From contig MTNI01000128.1 of assembly GCA_002011415.1 (NCBI GenBank), positions 1,841 through 7,951 of the forward strand: DNA of 6,111 bases, read 5' to 3'. The position numbers and the translations under genes are program-made. This stretch comes from Candidatus Acetothermia bacterium JdFR-47. Lineage in GTDB: Bacteria; Bipolaricaulota; Bipolaricaulia; Bipolaricaulales; Bipolaricaulaceae. Shown in pieces: positions 1-6,040 of this stretch. Numbering within the stretch: position 1 is the first letter of the stretch; each line of letters begins with the position of its first letter. The notes below the pieces were generated by a model, which was not told where the DNA came from, ran no database searches, and was given only the letters and a program-made list of their open reading frames with translations.

Positions 1-1289
1 GGGAGCGGACTTTCCGCGCGGAGGATGCGCAGGAGGTCTTCCCCGTGGGCGATTTTCCACCGGTACTCTCCAATATAGCGCCTTAGGGCTTGGAAGAAAG
101 CCTCGTCGCCCATACGCTCCCGAACCTCGTGCAAGAAGAGCGCCCCCCCGGAATAGACGATGCCCCCGTAGCCCGCCCCGCCCGGGAAGTCCCACAGGGG
201 GCTTGAGACAGTGGCCTTTGGGTTCCTTTTCCTCCCGCGGGTGTAGGTATCCTCCCAATAGGAGAGGATTTTCTGGAGTTCTCCTCGCTGTTCGAAGAAA
301 AGGCCCGAGGTGTAGGTGGCCAATGCCTCGTCGAGCCAAGGCTCTGCTACCTGATCGTTCCCCACCTGGGCGTACCACCATTGGTGGGCGACCTCGTGGG
401 CGAAGATCATGGAGAAGAACAAGGGGTCACTTGGGTAGGCGGCGTAGTATTGCAAGCCTGCGAGGATCAGGCTGGGGTACTCCACCCCGGCTGCATTCCT
501 GAGCGGTACCTCCACGATGTCGAGCTCCGGGAAAGGATAAGGCCCGAAGAGCCTTGTGTAGATGGACAGGGCCTCAGCGGTGAACTCCAAGGCGGCTGCT
601 CCGGCTGCCTCGTGCTCAGGGAGGAAAAAGCTGCGCACACGGACGCCCTCGGCGTGGGCCTCCGTCATGGCGTAACCATTAAGCGCCACCAGGGCGAACT
701 CCCGCAGGTTCGTCCCCGTCATCCTGTATTCGCTTGGAGAAAGAACCTCTTCCTCGCCGGTTGCCACTACGTCCCAGCCTTGGGGTAGGGTCACGTGGGC
801 CGAGTAGTCGGCCACCTCCGCCACCACGGCGTCACCCCAGGGGAAGACAGGCTCCACGACCCAGCCCCCTTCCCAAGGGGCGAGCATGGGGTAAGCCTGG
901 GAGGCAACAAGGCAGCGGGCCGAGCGGGCGAAGGTCCCGTAACCGTCCTGATCCTCCAGCCACGGGATGAACCCTTGGTACTCCAGGGTGACCGAGAACG
1001 TCTGGCCTGCCTCCGCTCCCAGGGGAACGACGAACGCGGTGGGGTGCACGGAGTCCCAGGCTACCTCTTCGCTCCCTACCTCTGCCTTCGTCGGGTGGAG
1101 GTACTCAGGAGAGCCAGCAGCCGGATAGCAACGGAACACCGCCTCTAGCCAGGCCAAGGTGGTATGTCCTGTCACCCGCGCCGTGCCCGTGAGGGCGCCG
1201 GCCTCGGTGAGGGTGATGTCGAGGTTGTAGCTTAGCTCAGCGGCCTGTGCGCAGGCGAAAAGCGAGAGCGCGCAGATTAGCCACCGCAA
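1..1289 (-). CDS. Secreted M1-family zinc metallopeptidase (aminopeptidase-like), C-terminus cut by window edge
   Basis: An open frame of 429 codons runs off the left edge without a stop. Residues 298-302 read HEVAH, followed by QWW, and the third zinc ligand is Glu321 in WLDEA, exactly 18 residues after the second His; this HExxH-x18-E spacing is the M1 (gluzincin) signature. Glu299 would be the general base and Tyr379 (IVYSGGALF) fits the M1 transition-state tyrosine. Upstream, the usual GxMEN substrate-binding motif appears as GVEYP, a variant, so exopeptidase specificity is uncertain. Residues 1-16 look like a signal peptide with an AQA/A cleavage site, so the enzyme probably acts outside the cytoplasm; Cys13 makes lipidation a weaker alternative. 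I chose the TTG at 1289 because a stop at 1350-1352 closes the frame upstream, no ATG or GTG lies between, and it directly precedes the signal peptide; GGGGG at 1296-1300 is a possible ribosome site. The gene overlaps its upstream neighbour by 13 nt, implying translational coupling. Confidence 0.9.
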   Translation of the reverse strand, partial: MRWLICALSLFACAQAAELSYNLDITLTEAGALTGTARVTGHTTLAWLEAVFRCYPAAGSPEYLHPTKAEVGSEEVAWDSVHPTAFVVPLGAEAGQTFSVTLEYQGFIPWLEDQDGYGTFARSARCLVASQAYPMLAPWEGGWVVEPVFPWGDAVVAEVADYSAHVTLPQGWDVVATGEEEVLSPSEYRMTGTNLREFALVALNGYAMTEAHAEGVRVRSFFLPEHEAAGAAALEFTAEALSIYTRLFGPYPFPELDIVEVPLRNAAGVEYPSLILAGLQYYAAYPSDPLFFSMIFAHEVAHQWWYAQVGNDQVAEPWLDEALATYTSGLFFEQRGELQKILSYWEDTYTRGRKRNPKATVSSPLWDFPGGAGYGGIVYSGGALFLHEVRERMGDEAFFQALRRYIGEYRWKIAHGEDLLRILRAESPL

Positions 1290-2044
1290 CCGCAGCCCCC
1301 GCCGACGGAGGTTGGCGTCTTCACCTTCACGGTGACGGTGGCGGTGACCTCATTGCCCGCGTCGTCCAGCACCGTCAGGGTCACTATGTAATCGCCCTCC
1401 TGGCGGAAGGCGTGGACGGGGTTCATGGTGGCGGCGGTCTCGCCGTCCCCGAAGTCCCACCGGAACGAGATGATCACCCCATCGGGGTCCACGGAGAAAG
1501 ACCCGTAAAAGTGGATCTCCCCCCCAGGTTGAGGTCGAGCAGGGTTGTAACGGATGACCACGGAGGGCGGACGGTTCACGGGCAGGGGGACGATCTCCTC
1601 CGGGCTGAGGTAGGCCTCGTCGAATGTCCCCGGGCCGGCCCAGGCCAAGTGCCCCAAAAACACCCCCCGCTGGTAGCACTGAGCGTCCTCCCGCCCGGCT
1701 ATCCCCGGGATTACCGGCACCCACAGCTCCGCCTCGCCGGCGCTCACCTGGGTGAGCACCCACCACTCGTCCCCGCGGTGGGCGAGGAGGGAGGGATAGC
1801 CCTTCCCGGTAAGGCGCCCGGCCACGAAGCGGGCGAGCTGATAGTCGTTCCAGCCGAGTTGGAGCGCCGCCGCCCCACAGCCAAGCCGCCAGTCATCGAG
1901 GAGCTTCTCCAGGGTGCTGATCGCGGCCAGCACTGCTCCCCGGCTTTCCGGCGGAAGCGCGTCCAGTTGCACGAGGGGGACCTGGGGCGCTCCCCAGGTC
2001 ACAACGCCGATGACGAGTATGGAAAGCACGGCTACCGTGCGCAT
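1277..2044 (-). CDS. Secreted PKD-domain protein with C-terminal Gly/Cys tail
   Basis: A 255-residue exported protein. Residues 1 to about 19 form a signal peptide (short basic start, then a hydrophobic run ending near TWGA). Residues about 30-155 are an unrecognised domain with a Leu-rich helix, Cys56 in a GCGAAALQLGW stretch, and a Trp-rich part (DEWWVL, ELWVPVIPG); the order Cys-helix-GY-strand faintly recalls transglutaminase-like folds, but no catalytic His is visible. Residues about 158-242 are a PKD beta-sandwich: the hallmark WDFGDG is at 196-201 and is followed by the expected HAF and by VTLTVLDDAGN. PKD domains usually mediate protein or polysaccharide contacts on the cell surface. 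The protein ends in a linker and the octapeptide GGGCGCGG, with Cys251 and Cys253. A strong ribosome site precedes the ATG, 13 nt after the ftsZ stop, so it is likely cotranscribed with ftsZ and with the overlapping M1 peptidase. The specific role is unknown. Confidence 0.9.
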   Translation of the reverse strand: MRTVAVLSILVIGVVTWGAPQVPLVQLDALPPESRGAVLAAISTLEKLLDDWRLGCGAAALQLGWNDYQLARFVAGRLTGKGYPSLLAHRGDEWWVLTQVSAGEAELWVPVIPGIAGREDAQCYQRGVFLGHLAWAGPGTFDEAYLSPEEIVPLPVNRPPSVVIRYNPARPQPGGEIHFYGSFSVDPDGVIISFRWDFGDGETAATMNPVHAFRQEGDYIVTLTVLDDAGNEVTATVTVKVKTPTSVGGGCGCGG

Positions 2045-2048
2045 TCAA

Positions 2049-2057
2049 CTCCTCCCT
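2049..2057 (-). promoter_or_regulatory. Strong ribosome binding site for the PKD protein gene
   Basis: AGGGAGGAG lies in the 13-nt gap between the ftsZ stop (TGA at 2058-2060) and the ATG at 2044, with its GGAGG core 6 nt from the start codon. It fixes this start and shows that the gene is translated independently of, though directly after, ftsZ. Confidence 0.8.
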
Positions 2058-3395
2058 TCACTCTTCGCGTTTGCGCCGGAGGAACGCGGGGATGTCCACA
2101 TCCTCCTGGTCCACGTTGCGCCGTCTGGGCACTCGGGGGACGCTCGGGCCGTGGGGGGTGCTGGACTCCTCCTCTTCGAAAAGCGCGCTCTTGAAGTCCG
2201 CGGCGATCACGGTGACCTTCAACCGGCCGGACATCTCCTCCCTCACCACGGCCCCGAAGGTTAGGTCCGCGTCGGTGGCGATCAGCTTGCGGATCGTCTC
2301 GGCGATCTGGGTGACCTCGGCCAGGGTCAGGTCCTCGCCCCCGGTGATGTTGAGGAGCACCTTGCGGGCGCCCCGGATGGACTCACCCTCGAACAGGGGG
2401 TTGGTGGCGGCCATTTTGGCGGCCTGGACCGCCCTGGCCTCCCCCTGCCCCTCGCCGATGCCCATCATGGCCGTGCCGGCGCCCCTGAGGACGGTGGCCA
2501 CGTCGGCGAAGTCCAGGTTCACGATACCGGGAACGGTGATGAGGTCGCTGATCCCCTGCACGCCCGTCCGTAGGACCTCGTCCGCGAGCTCGAACGCCTG
2601 GGCGAGCGGAACGCCGGAGGCCTTTTCGATCAGGCGGTCGTTTTGGATCACGATGATGACGTCCACCTCTTCCTTCAAGCGCTCGAGGCCTGCCTGCGCC
2701 CTCTGCATGCGCACCGGCCCCTCAAACGAGAAGGGGAGGGTCACTACCCCTACGGTCAGGGCGCCGGCCTCCCGGGCGAGATGTGCGATCACCGGGGTGG
2801 CGCCGGTGCCGGTGCCACCGCCTAGACCGCAGGTGAGGAACACCAGGTGGGCCCCATTCACAAGGCTTTCGATCTCCCATGCCACGACCTCGGCCGCCCG
2901 GCGTCCTTTATCCACGTCCCCGCCGGTGCCGCGCCCGCCCGTGAGGTCAGGACCGAGCTGTAGCTTCTGCTGGGCCCGGGAGATGGAGAGGACCTGGCTG
3001 TCCGTGTCCGCTGCCACCAGACGCACCCCAGAAAGGCCGGCTTCCCGCATCCGCTCCAGGGCGTTGATCCCCCCGTCCCCCACCCCGATCACCAGGATGT
3101 TGGCAGGCGGCGCCGGGGCCTCCTTTTTCTCCATCTCCTCGATGAGGGGGAGCTCGGTCACGCGGATCTCGGTGGCGCCCAGGATCTCCCGGGCGGCCGC
3201 CAGAATCTTCATCGCCTTGCGCTGGGCGTAGCGCTTCTTGAAGCCGGAGTCCACCTCGATCACGAGCACACCCTTCTCGAGGTGGATCTTGTCAGCGGAG
3301 GTGGGGAGACACGCCCGTAGCATCCGATCCTGGATGCTGGCGAGCACCTCTCGCCACTTGTGCGCCAGCTCCTCCCGTTCCTTGCCCGGGTTCAT
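2058..3395 (-). CDS. ftsZ: Cell division GTPase FtsZ with an N-terminal KH-like/DnaA-N-like extension
   Basis: FtsZ is the tubulin-like GTPase that polymerises into the division ring. The core spans residues about 98-402: T1 loop IGVGDGGIN (103-111), signature loop GGGTGTG (192-198), NDRL (252-255) and the T7 loop NLDFADV (293-299), whose Asp295 and Asp298 match the catalytic acids. A short charged linker (about 403-432) leads to the conserved tail DIPAFLRRK (434-442), the docking peptide for FtsA, ZipA or SepF. The protein is 445 residues, against about 350-390 usually, because about 95 residues precede the core. That part (W14 in KWREVL, two helices, strand VLVIEV at 43-48, GFKKR, helix, LG, strand IRV) resembles the small KH-like domain of DnaA domain I, Pol III tau or DciA; this is by eye only. 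The ATG at 3395 has no clear Shine-Dalgarno sequence but sits 6 nt below a good promoter. Met88 is the alternative conventional start, also without a well-spaced site. No ftsA is adjacent. Confidence 0.96.
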   Translation of the reverse strand: MNPGKEREELAHKWREVLASIQDRMLRACLPTSADKIHLEKGVLVIEVDSGFKKRYAQRKAMKILAAAREILGATEIRVTELPLIEEMEKKEAPAPPANILVIGVGDGGINALERMREAGLSGVRLVAADTDSQVLSISRAQQKLQLGPDLTGGRGTGGDVDKGRRAAEVVAWEIESLVNGAHLVFLTCGLGGGTGTGATPVIAHLAREAGALTVGVVTLPFSFEGPVRMQRAQAGLERLKEEVDVIIVIQNDRLIEKASGVPLAQAFELADEVLRTGVQGISDLITVPGIVNLDFADVATVLRGAGTAMMGIGEGQGEARAVQAAKMAATNPLFEGESIRGARKVLLNITGGEDLTLAEVTQIAETIRKLIATDADLTFGAVVREEMSGRLKVTVIAADFKSALFEEEESSTPHGPSVPRVPRRRNVDQEDVDIPAFLRRKREE

Positions 3396-3407
3396 GATTA
3401 CGAGAGC

Positions 3408-3436
3408 ATTGTGGCGATCTTGCGCCCGTGAGTCAA
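3408..3436 (-). promoter_or_regulatory. Candidate sigma70-type promoter for ftsZ, near-leaderless
   Basis: On the minus strand TTGACT (3436-3431) and CACAAT (3413-3408) match the -35 and -10 consensus at 5/6 and 4/6, separated by exactly 17 bp. The -35 box contains the TGA stop of the upstream phosphatase gene. The expected transcription start is near 3401, only about 6 nt before the ftsZ ATG at 3395, so the message would be almost leaderless, in keeping with the lack of a Shine-Dalgarno sequence there. It would give ftsZ and the two genes after it their own transcription inside the operon. The match is by eye and the sigma factor preference of this organism is unknown. Confidence 0.42.
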
Positions 3437-4089
3437 CTCGTGTTGAGGAGGAAGCGGGGGATGTCCAGGAACTGGTGGGTCACGAACCGGGCTGCCCGTT
3501 CCACGTCTGGGGTCTTGGGGGCGTAGGCGATCCCGCAGCCCACGGCCTCGAGCACCGGGATGTCGTTCACGTGGTCACCGACGAAGGCCACTTGGGAGAG
3601 GGGGAGCCCGAGTTTCCTCGCTTGCTCCTGCACCACCTCCAGCTTGTTCCACAGGTCCACGCGCAGGATGGCCTCCCCGGTGAAGAGGCCGTCCTTCACC
3701 ACCAGTTCGTTGGCCACCGCGAAGTCGAGCCCGAGGTTGTCCCGGACGAAGTCTGCCACCAGGGATACGCCGGAGGAGACGATCCCCAGTCGGAGGCCTG
3801 CCTTCCGCAGCTCGGCGATGGCCTCGCGTGCTCCCGGGGCGTACGGAGGGGGGAATAGGAAAGCAACCACCCGCTCCACCGGGATCCCCCGCAGGAGGGA
3901 GGCGTTCTCGCGCACCCATTCGGGGTAGCGGTCGGGTTTTCCCAGGTACTTGGCAAGGAGGGCATCCCACTCCGCCTTGAGCCCGGCCGCTACCCCCAGG
4001 GCGCCCCAACTGGATTCGAACTCCACCCCCTGGTAGCGCACCAGAGTGCCATCCAGGTCGAACAAAACCGCCTGGATGCGGTTTCCCAT
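3433..4089 (-). CDS. HAD-superfamily phosphatase, phosphoserine phosphatase (SerB)-like
   Basis: A 218-residue cytoplasmic HAD hydrolase with all four motifs: motif I DLDGT (Asp11 nucleophile, Asp13 acid/base), motif II SSG (105-107), motif III Lys149 in LWNKLE, and motif IV GDHVND (171-176, Asp172 and Asp176 for magnesium). The helical cap lies between motifs I and II (about 17-80). Spacing of these residues is very close to that of archaeal phosphoserine phosphatases, and GDHVNDIPVL resembles the GDGxNDxxML of subfamily IB, so hydrolysis of a small phosphomonoester such as phosphoserine is the best guess; other small phosphorylated substrates remain possible. Substrate-binding Glu and Arg cannot be assigned firmly, though Glu23 or Glu25 and Arg67 are candidates. 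The ATG starts 2 nt after the stop of the beta-helix gene with no good Shine-Dalgarno sequence, suggesting translational coupling. Neighbours give no serine-pathway context. Confidence 0.88.
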   Translation of the reverse strand: MGNRIQAVLFDLDGTLVRYQGVEFESSWGALGVAAGLKAEWDALLAKYLGKPDRYPEWVRENASLLRGIPVERVVAFLFPPPYAPGAREAIAELRKAGLRLGIVSSGVSLVADFVRDNLGLDFAVANELVVKDGLFTGEAILRVDLWNKLEVVQEQARKLGLPLSQVAFVGDHVNDIPVLEAVGCGIAYAPKTPDVERAARFVTHQFLDIPRFLLNTS

Positions 4090-4091
4090 CT

Positions 4092-5957
4092 CTAGGGAAG
4101 CACGAGCTTTACCGGCGTAGACAAGCCGAGCTCAGCGAGTTTCCCCTCTGGAAGCTCAAGCGCCCACTGGAACGGCTCCCGGCTGGCGAAGAAGTCCTTG
4201 GTGTCGGGGGGCATGGTGAGGTCGCCGAGGAAGTCGCCCTCGCTGGAGAAGAACAAGAGGTCCAACGAGATGAACACGTTCGGGTTCCAAAACCGGCGGA
4301 TGTCGGGCTCATCCCACACGAACAGGATGGCGAGGTCCTGGGCGATCTCGGTGGGGATCCCCTGGAACCCCAGGAAACGCTCGTGGGCTTGGTCCGCCAC
4401 CTGGACCGTGATCTCGGCGGAGTTGCCGGTTTCGTCCACCAGGGTGATGGTGCGGGGCTCGAAAGTGGCGACGAGTCCCGGGAGCCGGGTGTAGAAGTCG
4501 CGGCTCATGAGTGGGGCGGGATCCACCCCCCCGCCACCGAACGTGACCGGCTCATCCCCGATCCCATCGCCGTCTGCGTCCTGGCCGGAGTAGTTCGAGT
4601 ACCAGTTCCCGCGCCCGTACGGCGCCCACCTGTTTTTGCCGAAGTCCCGGGCCGCTCGGTCGCACTTCCAGATCAGGTTCTCGTAGATCCAGGTGTCGGT
4701 GCTCTCGTGTCCGAAGTACAGGCCGTCCCGCGAGCGGTAGATCACGTTGTGCCGCACGGTGTTGCTGGTGGGATGGGCCTCTCCGTATGCCTCCTCAAAG
4801 ATGATCCCGATGTTCGCCCGGGTGATGAGGTTGTCCTCGAACGTGCCCTGGGAGCCGAAGTTGGAGATTCCGTAGCCGACCACCACCATGGTGCAGTCGC
4901 GCACCGCCGCGTAGGTGGTGCTGGAGTCCACGTACACGCCCACGTCGCCCTCAACGAAGGCGCAGCGCTCGATTCGGGGCCCGAAGGAGGTGCCAAGCTC
5001 GATGGCGTTGCGGTTCTGGAAGAAAGAGGAGTCCAGGATCTCGACCTCGCGGGAGGCCCCGGCGACCCGTACACCCACGCTATCCCCGATGTAGGTGTTG
5101 CCCTGGGCAAGTACGCGGTCGGAGGCGTTGATGTAGAGCCCTACCTGGTTGGCGTGGATGCCGGAGTTCAGCACCTGGGAGCGGGGCGAGAGCCAGATGG
5201 AAACCCCGGACAAGGCGCTGTTGGCGATGCGCTCGCAGTCCCGCACGACGGTGCGGGGGGAGGCGAGCACGAACAGGCCGTGGCCGTGGTTCCTAAACAG
5301 GTCGGCCTTTTCCACCACGATATCTTCGGAGAAGGCCACCGTGATCCCGTCGCCGTCCTCCACCTTGGCCCCGCGCAGGGTCACATTCTTGCAGCCCGCC
5401 AGCGTGATGTGGCCGGCCTCGAGGCCCTCCAGGGTTTGATCTTGAAGGCCGACGTAATAGTAGACGGGGTTTCCGTTGACGAGGTTCGTGGACTCGATCG
5501 AGTGCTCGTAATGCTCGCGCGAGGTGCCGTTTACCCGGAGCCCGATCCCGGCCACGAACATGTAGGTATCGCGGATGGCGATGCCGTGAGAGGCGAGGAG
5601 AGCGATCCCGTTTTGGCTGTTCTGCACCACGCAGTCCTCGATGGTGCCGTTTTCCACGTCGGCGAGGTAGATGGCGGCCCCGTTCGGGTCCAGGGCCCCT
5701 GTGATCTTGAGCCCCCGCAGGATGAAGTGGCTTCGGGTGCCTTCGATCCGGACGCCGTAAGCATCCCCTTGGGGTACCTGGATCTGCCAGCCGGAGATGA
5801 TGTAGGGGTCTTCAGGAGTGCCGTTTCCGGCGATCACGCCGTTTTCGGCGGTGAAGTCGGAGTCGGAGGTAATAGTGATCGGGCCGCGCTCAGCAGCGAG
5901 GACCACAACCCCAAATCCGGTCACCAATGCAAGACCTATCAACAAAAGCTTCCGCAT
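4092..5957 (-). CDS. Secreted NosD-like right-handed beta-helix protein with C-terminal DUF192 domain
   Basis: A 621-residue exported protein in three parts. Residues 1-22 are a signal peptide (MRKLLLIGLALV, cleavage near LAA/E). After a start module (SDSDFTAENG, then GNGTPEDPYIISGW at 44-57, typical of secreted NosD-type proteins) come about 16 or more beta-helix coils (about 66-450), recognisable by recurring short stretches such as NSQNGIALLAS, NQVGLYINAS and RANIGIIF. These coils usually bind or cleave polysaccharide. The helix closes with GNWYSNYSG and the acidic DADGDGIGDEP loop (460-470), a probable calcium site followed by VDPAPL, as in NosD. Residues about 503-621 match DUF192: ITVQVADQAHERFLGFQG, LAILFVWDEP, FWNPNVFISLDLLFF, and the final LELPEGKLAELGL. 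I chose the ATG at 5957 over upstream in-frame starts because it begins the signal peptide and has AGGGGG 5 nt upstream. No catalytic residues or membrane anchor can be named. It is the first gene of the operon. Confidence 0.9.
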   Translation of the reverse strand: MRKLLLIGLALVTGFGVVVLAAERGPITITSDSDFTAENGVIAGNGTPEDPYIISGWQIQVPQGDAYGVRIEGTRSHFILRGLKITGALDPNGAAIYLADVENGTIEDCVVQNSQNGIALLASHGIAIRDTYMFVAGIGLRVNGTSREHYEHSIESTNLVNGNPVYYYVGLQDQTLEGLEAGHITLAGCKNVTLRGAKVEDGDGITVAFSEDIVVEKADLFRNHGHGLFVLASPRTVVRDCERIANSALSGVSIWLSPRSQVLNSGIHANQVGLYINASDRVLAQGNTYIGDSVGVRVAGASREVEILDSSFFQNRNAIELGTSFGPRIERCAFVEGDVGVYVDSSTTYAAVRDCTMVVVGYGISNFGSQGTFEDNLITRANIGIIFEEAYGEAHPTSNTVRHNVIYRSRDGLYFGHESTDTWIYENLIWKCDRAARDFGKNRWAPYGRGNWYSNYSGQDADGDGIGDEPVTFGGGGVDPAPLMSRDFYTRLPGLVATFEPRTITLVDETGNSAEITVQVADQAHERFLGFQGIPTEIAQDLAILFVWDEPDIRRFWNPNVFISLDLLFFSSEGDFLGDLTMPPDTKDFFASREPFQWALELPEGKLAELGLSTPVKLVLP

Positions 5958-5962
5958 AGTTT

Positions 5963-5968
5963 CCCCCT
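5963..5968 (-). promoter_or_regulatory. Ribosome binding site fixing the start of the beta-helix protein
   Basis: AGGGGG ends 5 nt before the ATG at 5957. It supports this start over the longer in-frame ATG at 6089, whose extra 44 residues lack any recognisable content and would put the signal peptide inside the protein. Confidence 0.65.
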
Positions 5969-5985
5969 TTGAGTACACTGGCCAA

Positions 5986-6014
5986 AGCTTAGCCCTGGTG
6001 GTAACTTGGGACAA
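5986..6014 (-). promoter_or_regulatory. Possible operon promoter in the divergent gap
   Basis: On the minus strand TTGTCC (6014-6009) and TAAGCT (5991-5986) are 17 bp apart, matching the -35 box at 4/6 and the -10 box at 3/6. Transcription would begin about 22 nt before the beta-helix start codon, leaving room for its ribosome site. The match is weak; the position is the main support, since a promoter for the minus-strand operon must lie in or beyond this 83-bp gap. Confidence 0.28.
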
Positions 6015-6030
6015 GGATGTGGAGGTTTTG

Positions 6031-6036
6031 AGGAGG
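6031..6036 (+). promoter_or_regulatory. Ribosome binding site of the divergent plus-strand gene
   Basis: A perfect AGGAGG followed by TTCC and the ATG at 6041. The ideal sequence and short spacing show that a plus-strand gene starts here, although only its first codons are inside the window. A second GGAGG at 6021-6025 lies too far upstream for this ATG. Confidence 0.75.
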
Positions 6037-6040
6037 TTCC

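Noticed and set aside
1277..1305. MYXO-CTERM or similar sorting signal at the PKD protein's end
   Set aside because: Those signals need a hydrophobic helix and basic tail after the Cys motif; here the protein simply stops.
1247..2194. Plus-strand open frame of 315 codons opposite the PKD gene
   Set aside because: It lacks any recognisable domain and crosses the junction of three minus-strand genes; it is a GC-driven shadow.
2071..3231. Plus-strand open frame of 386 codons opposite ftsZ
   Set aside because: The Ser/Thr/Arg/Pro-rich translation has no domain, and ftsZ on the other strand is certain.
4383..5972. Long plus-strand open frame (529 codons) opposite the beta-helix gene
   Set aside because: The translation is low-complexity and rich in Val, Gly, Asp and His, and lies in exact antisense to a well-supported protein. 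High GC removes stops and produces such shadows.
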